Origin: DASWED01 sp036394995
Lineage (GTDB): Bacteria; Actinomycetota; UBA4738; JACQTL01
Assembly: GCA_036394995.1 (NCBI GenBank)
Contig: DASWED010000016.1
Span: 1 to 43,955 of the forward strand
Length of the DNA: 43,955 nucleotides
Direction: 5' to 3'
In this document: positions 7,923-17,471 of the stretch, in pieces
Position numbering within the stretch: the first letter of the stretch is position 1
Layout: each line of letters starts with the position of its first letter
Notes under the pieces: generated by a model
Seen by the model: the letters and a program-made list of their open reading frames with translations, nothing else
Databases searched by the model: none
What the model was told of the DNA's origin: nothing
Position numbers and translations under genes: made by a program

Positions 7923-8953
7923 CGTCGGAGGTCTCCCGGTTCGTCCGGTGGTCCTTCACCATTTGGTACGGGTGCAGCACGTAGGACCGGATCTGGGACC
8001 CGAACTCGATGTCGCGGCGTTCGCCCCGGATGTCCTCGAGCTTCTGCTGGTGCTCGGCGCGCATCCGTTCCGCCAGTCGCGACTTCAGGATCTGCATGGC
8101 CACAGCCCGGTTCTGCATCTGGGAGCGCTCGTTCTGGCAGGCCGCCTGGATGCCGGTGGGGAGGTGGGTGATCCGGACCGCGGAGTCCGTCACGTTCACG
8201 TGCTGGCCGCCGGCGGACGACGAGCGGTACGTGTCGATCCGGAGATCCTTGGGATCGATCTCGAAGTCCTGATCCTGTTCCTCCAGCAGTGGGATCACGT
8301 CGAACGAGGCGAAGGAGGTATGCCGGCGCTTCTGGGCGTCGTACGGGGAGATCCGGACCAGGCGGTGGACCCCCCGCTCCGCGGACAGCAGGCCGTACGC
8401 GTTCGGGCCGTGCACGATGAAGGTGGCGGACTTGATCCCGGCCTCCTCGCCGGGGAGGAGCTCGTCGACCTCGGACTGGAACCCCTCCCGCTCCGCCCAC
8501 CGGAGGTACATCCGCAGCAGCATCTCGGCCCAGTCCTGGGACTCCGTTCCGCCGGCCCCGGCGTGGATGCTGGCCACGGCGTCGTTCGCGTCGTACTCGC
8601 CGCCCAGGAGGGAGGCGAGCTCCAGGCGCTCAACCTCGTGCTCCAGCGCGGCCAGGGACTTGGCCAGCTCTCGTTCGAGCTCGGGGTCGTCCTCGGCGGC
8701 CAGGAGCTCGTCCATGGCCCGGGCGTCGTCCAGGCGGCGGAACAGCGAGTCGTGGCGCTCGACGGCCGCCCTCAGACGGGCCAGGCGGGTGGTGAGCTGC
8801 TGGCCCCGGGCGGGGTCGTCCCACACGGACGGGTCGGAGGCCTCGGCCTCCAGCTCCGCGGCCTGCCGGCGTTTGGCCTCGACGTCAAAGGTACTCCTTC
8901 GCCGACGCGATCCGCTCGGACAACTGCTCGATCCGTTCCGTCTCCGCGCTCAT
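7840..8953 (-). CDS. prfB: Peptide chain release factor 2 (programmed +1 frameshift)
   Basis: RF2 terminates translation at UGA and UAA. The main frame encodes the GGQ peptidyl-hydrolysis motif (SSSAGGQHVNV) and the codon-recognition loop, which reads SPY rather than the usual SPF (RISPYDAQKRRHTSF). A short upstream frame, from ATG 8953, encodes 22 residues ending KEYL and stops at UGA (8887-8885). A +1 shift on CUU there joins DVEAKRRQAAELEAEASDP to the main frame, giving about 370 aa, the normal length. The slip site has all E. coli-type parts (separate entry). The main frame read alone would start with a GTG codon (8826) that is really internal. A TACCAT -10-like box (8963-8968) lies 9 nt before the ATG, suggesting a very short leader. 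Confidence 0.93.
8884..8899 (-). promoter_or_regulatory. prfB programmed +1 frameshift site
   Basis: On the minus strand the sequence is AAGGAGTACCTTTGAC: an internal Shine-Dalgarno AGGAG, a 3-nt spacer, the slippery CUU codon, an in-frame UGA and the C that weakens termination. Order and spacing equal those of the autoregulatory E. coli prfB site. Low RF2 lets the ribosome pause at UGA and slip +1, so RF2 controls its own level. The reading frames before and after the site fit exactly. Confidence 0.93.
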
Positions 8954-9006
8954 GGTCCCGACATGGTACCGGCCGACCCGTGCACCGCACGGGAATGGGG
9001 CGGCGC

Positions 9007-11232
9007 TCAGTCCGTGGGGTCGTCGTCCGGTGGGACCCGGGGGCCTTCGACGGGCTCGAGGCGTTCGAGCTCCGCCGAGATCCTGGCCCGGGCGTCGGCC
9101 TCGCCGACCAGGTCGCACACCTTGAGGGCCCGCCGGAGGAGCTGGACGGCCTGGATGCGGGCGTCCAGCTCCAAGGCCCGGGCCGCGGCCCGTTCCAGGT
9201 AGTCCAGGGCCCGCCCGGGATCGTCGCTGCGGTAGTAGTAGAGGGCCAGGACCTCCAGGCGGTCCTCCAGCGAGTTCGCGTAGGCCTCCTCGTAGGCGCG
9301 GGCGGCCCGCCCGTACAGGGCCCGGCGGCGGGCGGGGGTCAGCGTGGACAGGGCGGCGTCCTGGAGCAGCCCGTGCTGGAACGAGCACTCCAGCTCGGGG
9401 TACCGCCGGGTCTCCCGGACGATCTCCGAACGGAGCAGCGCGCCCAGGTCGGCCGACACGTCGTCCCGCTCCAGGATCCGCGCCACCACCCGGACCGGAA
9501 AGGTCCGCCCGGCGACCGCGGCGGCCTGGGCCAGGCGGCGGGCCCCCTTCGGGAGCCGGTCGATCCGGGAGATGAACAGGCTCTCCAGGTTCGCCGGGAG
9601 GAGGGTCGAGCCCGTGGCGGGAAGGGTCCACGTTCGCTGGCGGTCCCCATCTGCGCTCTCGATCACCGCCCGCAGGAGCTCCTGAAGGTACAGCGGGTTG
9701 CCCTCCGCCCGGACCACGATCTCCTGCTTCGTGGCCTCGTCGAGCATCCCGGCCGGCACCAGGACGCCCAGCAGCTGCTCGGCGGCCGCCGGCGTGAGGG
9801 GCCGGAGCGGCAGCTCCGAGGCACGGTGGAAGTAGTCGGTGAGGACCTTCAGCCGGAGCTTCCAACCCTCCGACGCGGGGTCCGGGCGGAACGCCCCCAC
9901 CAGCAGGACCGGCGCCTGGTCGGTGAGCTGGAGGAGGTCCTCGGCCAGCTCCCGGGTGGAGGGGTCGGCCCAGTGGAGGTCGTCGAGGGAGATGGCCACC
10001 GGACGGTCGCGGGCCAGGCGGGCGATCCAGGCCCGGTAGGACCGCCGGATCTCCCCGGCCAGCACGTCGGGCGCCGGTGGGGTCAGCTCGCTCTCCGGCT
10101 CCGCGTCGAGCCGCACCGAGAGCAGCTTGCCGAGGTACGGCAGGATCTCGCCGACCCCGTCCGGCAGGAGCATGGACAGCCGGGCCCGGAGCCGGGTCCG
10201 GACGGCCACCTCGGGCTCGCCCTCGTCCACCCCGAGCCACCGCCGGAGCATCTCGACGAACGGCCAGTACAGGAGATCCCCGCCGTAGGACAGGCACCGG
10301 CCCTCCAGCCACGTGACGCGATCGGCCGCCATGGACTCCAGTTCGGCCAGCATCCGCGACTTCCCGATCCCGGCCCCGCCGGACACCAGCAGGACCTGTC
10401 CCCGGCCGGCCACCAGCTCCTCCAGCACCGTTCCCAGCCAGGCCCGCTCGGCGTCGCGCCCCACCAGCACCGAGGCCGGCTCCTGTTCGGGTTCGGCCTT
10501 CGGTGCGCCCAATCGGAACGCCGTCACGGCCCCGACCCGGCCCTTCACCGCGATCTGGCCCAGCGGCTGGAGATCGAAAGACTGGGCCAGCCGCCGCGCC
10601 GTGGCCTCCCCCACCGCCACCGTTCCGGGCTCGGCCTCGGACTCGAGGCGGGAGGCCACGTTCGTCGTGTCGCCGAGGGCCACCTCCTGGGGATCGGCCG
10701 CGCCCACCAGGCCCACCGCGACCTGCCCGGAGTTGATGCCCACGCGAACGTTGAACCCGGAGATCCCCCACCCGGCCTCGATGTCGCGGCGGTACTCCGC
10801 GACCACCTGGAGGATCCGAAGGGCGGCCCGGGCGGCCCGCTCCTCGTCGTCCTCGTGGGCCACCGGCACGCCGAAGTACGCACAGATGCCGTCGCCCATG
10901 TAGGCCTGGACGGTGCCCCCGAACTCCTCCACGGCCCTGGACATGCGGCTCACGCACTCGCCCACCAGGGCCTTCACCTCGCCCGGCCCCAGCCGCTCGC
11001 CGAGCGCGGTGGAGCCCACCACGTCGGCGAACAGGGCCGTGATCGGCCGGAGCTCGTCACCCTCACCGGGCGGTGGGATGGCGGTGCCGGGGCCTGGAGC
11101 GACCGCCTCGTCCGCGGGGACGGGCGTCCCGCATGCGGGGCAGAACCGGGCCCCCGCAGGGATCCGGGCGCCACACGCCACGCACGTCAGCTCGCCGATC
11201 TCCACCACACCTTCCCCGGTCCGGACCGGCAT
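9007..11232 (-). CDS. Zinc ribbon - class III nucleotide cyclase - AAA-type ATPase - TPR protein
   Basis: A 741-aa multidomain signalling protein. Residues 17-34 form a CxxC...CPAC zinc ribbon. The class III cyclase domain (about 60-235) keeps both metal Asp residues (D70 in FADVVGST, D114 in MGDGICAYFG) and the transition-state Asn/Arg (N191, R195), so it should be active. A STAND/AAA ATPase follows with Walker A GGAGIGKS (285-292) and a Walker B ISLDDLHWAD. The C-terminal 250 residues are helical and TPR-like. Proteins of this layout sense a ligand through the ATPase/TPR part and make cAMP or cGMP; ligand and product are unknown. The ATG at 11232 lies 10 nt after the secA stop; a GTG at codon 9 or 10, preceded by GGGGAAGG, is an alternative start. 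Confidence 0.85.
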   Translation of the reverse strand: MPVRTGEGVVEIGELTCVACGARIPAGARFCPACGTPVPADEAVAPGPGTAIPPPGEGDELRPITALFADVVGSTALGERLGPGEVKALVGECVSRMSRAVEEFGGTVQAYMGDGICAYFGVPVAHEDDEERAARAALRILQVVAEYRRDIEAGWGISGFNVRVGINSGQVAVGLVGAADPQEVALGDTTNVASRLESEAEPGTVAVGEATARRLAQSFDLQPLGQIAVKGRVGAVTAFRLGAPKAEPEQEPASVLVGRDAERAWLGTVLEELVAGRGQVLLVSGGAGIGKSRMLAELESMAADRVTWLEGRCLSYGGDLLYWPFVEMLRRWLGVDEGEPEVAVRTRLRARLSMLLPDGVGEILPYLGKLLSVRLDAEPESELTPPAPDVLAGEIRRSYRAWIARLARDRPVAISLDDLHWADPSTRELAEDLLQLTDQAPVLLVGAFRPDPASEGWKLRLKVLTDYFHRASELPLRPLTPAAAEQLLGVLVPAGMLDEATKQEIVVRAEGNPLYLQELLRAVIESADGDRQRTWTLPATGSTLLPANLESLFISRIDRLPKGARRLAQAAAVAGRTFPVRVVARILERDDVSADLGALLRSEIVRETRRYPELECSFQHGLLQDAALSTLTPARRRALYGRAARAYEEAYANSLEDRLEVLALYYYRSDDPGRALDYLERAAARALELDARIQAVQLLRRALKVCDLVGEADARARISAELERLEPVEGPRVPPDDDPTD

Positions 11233-11242
11233 TGTCCCGGGT

Positions 11243-13915
<2,673 letters not shown>

Positions 13916-13951
13916 GATGCTCCTTGGATCCGGTGCGGGGGGGTCCCGTCG

Positions 13952-13957
13952 ATTATA
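13952..13957 (-). promoter_or_regulatory. Candidate -10 box (TATAAT) for secA
   Basis: The minus strand reads TATAAT, a perfect consensus -10 hexamer, 36 nt upstream of the secA GTG in the 76-nt gap shared with the divergent PPOX gene. A match at the optimal 17-nt -35 position is not apparent. Such an AT-rich word is rare in this GC-rich window, which raises its weight. Confidence 0.5.
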
Positions 13958-13991
13958 CGGTCGGGGTGCTGGAAGGCCGAGGGAGGCTCCG

Positions 13992-14390
13992 ATGGATCGC
14001 CCACAGCTGAGCGAGGAGGAACGGCGGCTGTTCGAGCCGCCCAATCACGCCGTGCTGGCGACGCTCCGGCCGGGCGGATCGATCCAGGTCACCCCGGTCT
14101 GGGTGGGTTTGGAGGGGGACCGGGTGGTGGTGAACTCCGTTCGGGGCCGGGCCAAGGTCCGCAACGTCGAACGGGACCCCCGGGTGACCGTCACCGTCAT
14201 GGACGAGCGGGACTGGTACCGGTGGGTGAGCGTGGAGGGTACGGTGGTGGAGCTCAGCGAGGAGGGCGCCGCCGAGCACATCGACCGGGTGTCGCGGGCC
14301 TACGAGGGGAAGCCGTTCCGCGCCCTGGCCCCGGGGGAGGTCCGGGTCCGGCTGGTCATCGAACCGGAGCGGGTCAGCTCGGAGCTGTAG
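13992..14390 (+). CDS. PPOX-class (split-barrel) flavin/F420-binding protein
   Basis: A 132-aa protein of the pyridoxamine 5'-phosphate oxidase-like split-barrel family, close in pattern to the F420-dependent Rv1155 type. It shows HAVLATLRPGGSIQVTPVWVGLEGDRVVVNSVRGRAKVRNVERDP split over the first barrel strands, then YRWVSVEGTVVEL and a C-terminal RVRLVIEPERVSS. Members reduce substrates with FMN or F420H2; the substrate is not readable. The ATG at 13992 has GGGAGG 6 nt upstream. It is divergent from secA and overlaps the response regulator gene tail to tail by 17 nt. The presence of fbiA/B/C in this window makes F420 use plausible. Confidence 0.8.
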   Translation: MDRPQLSEEERRLFEPPNHAVLATLRPGGSIQVTPVWVGLEGDRVVVNSVRGRAKVRNVERDPRVTVTVMDERDWYRWVSVEGTVVELSEEGAAEHIDRVSRAYEGKPFRALAPGEVRVRLVIEPERVSSEL

Positions 14391-15099
14391 GCGGGACGTC
14401 GTTCGCCGACACGGTGAGGTCCAGGAGGTTCTCCCGCACCGCGTAGACCACGGCCTCCATCCGGGAGTGGAGGTGGAGCTTCTCGAGGATGTTCCGGACG
14501 TGGTTCTTCACGGTGTTCTCGGAGATGAACAGCTCCCGGGCGATGTCGCGGTTGGCCATTCCCTGTGCCACGAGCTTCAGGACCTCGAGCTCGCGGTCGG
14601 TGAGCGTGGGCACGGGGACGCCGGGGCTGGGCTTCTTCGTGATGGTGGCGAACTCCGTAAGGAGCTTCGAGGCCATGGCCGGGGAGATGCGCGACTGGCC
14701 GGTCATCACCGAGCGGATGGCCTCGGGGACCTCGTCGGCGGGGATCTCCTTCAGCAGGTACCCGGACGCCCCGGCCTTGATGGCCTCGTACAGGTCGGCC
14801 TCCTCGTCGGAGACCGTGAGCATCACGATGCGGACGTGGGGCAGGGCGTCGCGGATCTCGGCGGTGGCCTCGATCCCGCTGCGGCGGGGCATGCGGACGT
14901 CCATGAGCACGACGTCGGGCATGAGCTCCTGGGCCCGCTCCACGGCCTGGTGGCCGTCGGCGGCCTCCCCCACCACCTCGATGTCGGGCTCGCCGTCGAG
15001 CACCATCTGGAGGCCCCGCCGGAAGAGGGCGTGGTCGTCCACGATCAGCACCCTGAGCTTCTCGATGTCCCCCTCGCTTCGTCGCCGCGTGCCCGACAC
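14374..15099 (-). CDS. Orphan NarL/FixJ-family response regulator
   Basis: A 241-aa two-component response regulator. The receiver domain (about residues 15-130) has the acidic pair in LIVDDHALFRRG, the phospho-acceptor Asp in VVLMDVRMPRRSG, the Thr in VMLTVSDEE and the Lys in GYLLKE, so all phosphotransfer residues are intact. A LuxR-type helix-turn-helix follows (LTDRELEVLKLVAQGMANRD and ENTVKNHVRNILEKLHLHSR). No histidine kinase is adjacent. The GTG at 15099 has GGGAGA 3 nt upstream. It lies between hpf and secA on the same strand; I recall the same placement of an orphan regulator in other actinobacteria. Confidence 0.9.
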   Translation of the reverse strand: MSGTRRRSEGDIEKLRVLIVDDHALFRRGLQMVLDGEPDIEVVGEAADGHQAVERAQELMPDVVLMDVRMPRRSGIEATAEIRDALPHVRIVMLTVSDEEADLYEAIKAGASGYLLKEIPADEVPEAIRSVMTGQSRISPAMASKLLTEFATITKKPSPGVPVPTLTDRELEVLKLVAQGMANRDIARELFISENTVKNHVRNILEKLHLHSRMEAVVYAVRENLLDLTVSANDVPPTAPS

Positions 15100-15138
15100 G
15101 TTCTCCCGTCGGCTCCTGGCTCGGGGTGCGCGCGGCGC

Positions 15139-15507
15139 CTACGCCGTGGAGCCGGGGGCCTCCGAGCCGAAGCGCGAGGATTTTAGCCGATTGGCGCCGG
15201 CCACCACCCGCCGGCGGATGCGGCCCCGGCGGTCCTTGACCTGCCGCTCCAGACGCTGCACCACCTGATCGAGGGCCGACTCCACCTCCCGCGAGGAGGC
15301 GGAGGCCCGGAACGTGTGGCGGGGAAGGGTGAGCGACGCCTCCACGGTCTTCGTCCCGTCGAGCCGGGGATGGTCCTCCGAGATCAGCTCGAGCTCCACG
15401 CGCGTGGCCCTCGGTTCGACCCGGGCCAGCTTCCCGAGCTTGTGCTCCGCGGTATCCCGAAGCGCATCGGTGATCCGGACTCCCCTGCCCTTCAGAACGA
15501 GGTCCAT
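15139..15507 (-). CDS. hpf: Ribosome hibernation-promoting factor (HPF/RaiA, short form)
   Basis: A 122-aa S30AE-family protein that binds the 30S subunit between mRNA and tRNA sites and silences ribosomes. It shows the beta-alpha-beta-beta-beta-alpha pattern: LVLKGRGVRITDALRDTAEHKLGKL, the strand RVELELIS, TVEASLTLPRHTFRA, and a long helix VESALDQVVQRLERQVKDRRGRIRRR. The ATG at 15507 has a near-perfect AAGGAGGTG upstream. It lacks the roughly 60-residue C-terminal dimerisation domain of long-form HPF usual in Actinomycetota; the tail is only about 20 residues. It should respond to starvation. Upstream lie the PadR/hydrolase pair, then the candidate raiA RNA and comF. Confidence 0.88.
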   Translation of the reverse strand: MDLVLKGRGVRITDALRDTAEHKLGKLARVEPRATRVELELISEDHPRLDGTKTVEASLTLPRHTFRASASSREVESALDQVVQRLERQVKDRRGRIRRRVVAGANRLKSSRFGSEAPGSTA

Positions 15508-15652
15508 GGGCACCTCCTTCGTCTCGCGCTCTGGGTCGTCGCACCCCTGGCGGCGGTGCGGTGCCGCCACCGTCAAGACTAGTCCGGTCCGGCCGGGGAC
15601 GTGGGAGGCCGGTGGTCCCGGTTGGGCCGGGACCCCTCCCCGCCGGGATCGC

Positions 15653-16228
15653 TCACTCGACCTCCCCGGTCCCGTCGACGACCGCGGCGACCTCGTCCGT
15701 CCACGCGAGCGAGGTGCGGATGCGGGCGATCGCCCGCCGCAGGACCAGCTGCGGGAACACACGCTCGACCTCGTCGAGCTCGCGAAGCATCGATTCGAAC
15801 CGCTCCACCCGCCGCGTGAGGTAGCCGCGGTACGTGGTGAGCTGCGCCCGGGCGGCCCGCGCCGGGACGAGGTCGCAGAAGAACAGCTTGAGCACGAACA
15901 CGTTCGGCCCTCCGGCCGGCTCGGCGTCCACCTCCTCCAGCCAGGATCGGAGGACGCGGCGGCCCGCGGGCGTGACGCGGTACAGCACCTTGTCCGGCCG
16001 ATCGGGCTGGGGCAGCGTGCGGGCCCGGGCCAGGCCTCGCGCGACCAGGCGAGGGAGCACCTTGTAGATCTGGCTCCGGGACGGCCCCCACAGGTAGCCG
16101 ACGCTTCGCTCGACCTGCTGGGCCAGGTCGTACCCCGAGCGCTCGCCGAACGCGATGAGCCCGAGGATCACCAGCTCCGTGGTGCCCGGTGGCGAACCCT
16201 CCGTGATCCCCGGTTGCGAACGTTCCAT
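15653..16228 (-). CDS. PadR-family transcriptional regulator
   Basis: A 191-aa PadR regulator. The winged helix spans about residues 15-100: TTELVILGLIAFGERSGYDL, then SRSQIYKVLPRLVARGL and a wing KVLYRVTPAGRRVLRSWLEEV. The helical C-terminal dimerisation domain (Vir_act_alpha_C-like) covers 105-191. PadR proteins usually repress a neighbouring gene and themselves in response to small molecules. It is divergent from a secreted hydrolase across 31 nt that contain overlapping promoters and duplicated palindromes. The ATG at 16228 is chosen because longer readings run through the operator region and into the divergent gene. The 145 nt between its stop and hpf hold hpf leader sequence and a TAGTCT box (15576-15581). 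Confidence 0.88.
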   Translation of the reverse strand: MERSQPGITEGSPPGTTELVILGLIAFGERSGYDLAQQVERSVGYLWGPSRSQIYKVLPRLVARGLARARTLPQPDRPDKVLYRVTPAGRRVLRSWLEEVDAEPAGGPNVFVLKLFFCDLVPARAARAQLTTYRGYLTRRVERFESMLRELDEVERVFPQLVLRRAIARIRTSLAWTDEVAAVVDGTGEVE

Positions 16229-16235
16229 GGGTGTG

Positions 16236-16267
16236 TATAGTCTCACGGAGATTAGTCTCATGGAGAC
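16236..16267. promoter_or_regulatory. Divergent promoters and duplicated operator of the padR / hydrolase pair
   Basis: The plus strand has TATAGT (16236-16241), a strong -10 for the hydrolase gene starting at 16260; the minus strand reads TATACA over the same bases for padR. Downstream lie two 14-nt direct repeats, TAGTCTCACGGAGA (16238-16251) and TAGTCTCATGGAGA (16253-16266), with one mismatch. Each contains the palindrome TCTC-N3-GAGA, and the second extends to GTCTC-N3-GAGAC (16255-16267). They overlap the start site and the ATG. I infer they are PadR operators that would block both genes. Confidence 0.6.
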
Positions 16268-17138
16268 AAGGACGGGGAGATTCGCGCCGGGCCGCCGATC
16301 CCTGGGGGTCCTGGTGGCGGCGGGGGTCCTGGCCGGGTGCTCGACGACCGCAGAGCCTCCCGCGAGCTCGGTGGCGCCGGCCGGGTCGGTGGCGCCGAGC
16401 GGACAGGTGACGCCGACGTCGAACTGGATCGCGTCGACCGCCCCCTCACCCAGCTCGGAGGGGCCTCCGTCGCTCGCGGACGCGTGCATCTCCACGTCCG
16501 GCGTCCGGGCGAGCACGATGTGGATCAGGGCCTCGGACGGCGTGCGTCTGTTCGCCGTGGAGACCGGGGACGGGCCCACCGCGGTGGTGCTCGCGCACGA
16601 GGGCGGGGCCGACCTGTGCGAGTGGCTCGGCTAGATGAAGACGCTCAACGCGGCCGGGCTTCGCGCCTTCGCCTTCGACTTCCGGGGGTCGGGCCACTCC
16701 GACGACCCGTCGAGGGGGAGGTACGCGATCGGGCGCGACCTCGCCGCAGCCGTGGCGCGCGTTCGGGCCGACGGTGCCAGGCACGTGTTCCTGCTCGGTG
16801 CGTCGATGGGGGGCGCCGCGGTCGTGCAGAACAGCGCCGGCATCCGGGTGGACGGACTCATCAGCCTGTCGGGCACGCTGCTGTCGCCCGGCTTCGGCGT
16901 CAACGATCCGGCGGGCGTCCGTTCGCTCACCGCGCCGTTCCTCTACGTGGGGACCCGGGAGGACCCGCGGGCACCGCGCGAGGTAGCCATCTCCATCTTC
17001 CATCGGGTCGGTTCGGTGGACAAGCGGATCGTCCTGTATCCGGCGTCGGCGCACGGCACCACGCTGGTCGACGAACCACCGAACGCCGCCCGGACCCGGG
17101 CGCTGATCCTGCGCTGGATCCGCGAGCGTTCGACGTGA
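16260..17138 (+). pseudogene. Secreted lipoprotein alpha/beta hydrolase split by an in-frame amber codon
   Basis: Codons 1-124 encode a lipoprotein signal with lipobox VLAGC (Cys27), a Ser/Pro/Ala-rich linker, and the first strands of an alpha/beta hydrolase (RLFAVETGDG, AVVLAHEGGADLCEW). A TAG at 16632-16634 interrupts, immediately followed by ATG and the rest of the fold in the same frame: AFAFDFRGSGHSD, the nucleophile elbow GASMGG (Ser57 of the second part), Asp in GTREDPRA and His in SAHGTT, so the triad is intact. A CAG-to-TAG change would explain this. Either it is a recent pseudogene, the second half is made by reinitiation, or the base is an error. ACGGAG 9 nt upstream supports the 16260 start. 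It is controlled by the divergent PadR. Confidence 0.75.
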
Positions 17139-17200
17139 GGACGCGACGCCGGCCCGCGCGACTCGCGCCGGCCCGCGTGAAGCTCTCGCCCGCACGGGCC

Positions 17201-17471
17201 GGGCGAGTCGAGGAATCCCGCCCGACTGACCTGGTCTTTGGCCCCACACTCGCCTGCTGAGGGGGTTCCCGCCCTCGCGGGCGGCTTAGCACCTTCTCCC
17301 GGCTCGCGGGCCTGACGGCCCGGTGTGCCGGGGCAGGACTTACCTCTAAGTCGCACCATGCTCGGCGGCCAAGGCTCGCCTTACGTGGGTCGTTTCGCCT
17401 GCGACTGGCATCGACTACCGGGGAGGATCCCCGGGCAACCACAGACTCGGACGGGATTCCACGACTCGCCC
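17201..17471 (-). ncRNA. Large structured RNA, probably raiA-motif ncRNA
   Basis: The ends, 17201-17225 and 17447-17471, pair as a 25-bp helix with one U-U mismatch and one G-U pair. Inside are perfect hairpins at 17418-17434 (7 bp), 17337-17352 (6 bp), 17308-17321 (5 bp) and 17269-17284 (6 bp, GCGA loop on the minus strand). The stretch has no convincing protein reading. It lies directly after comF and upstream of hpf (raiA), the place and orientation of the raiA-motif ncRNA class known in Firmicutes and Actinobacteria; I infer that identity from position and size, not from a covariance match. The 5' arm lies inside the comF 3' end. SRP, RNase P and tmRNA signatures are absent. Confidence 0.6.

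Noticed and set aside
17221..17250. ACCAGGTCAG on the minus strand of the structured RNA, as in SRP RNA
   Set aside because: The rest of the SRP domain IV signature (GGTCCGGAAGGAAGCAGC) is absent and the flanking helix does not fit.
17201..17471. tmRNA or RNase P RNA
   Set aside because: No tRNA-like ends or tag reading frame, and no GAGGAAAGTCC or ACAGA-type RNase P core.
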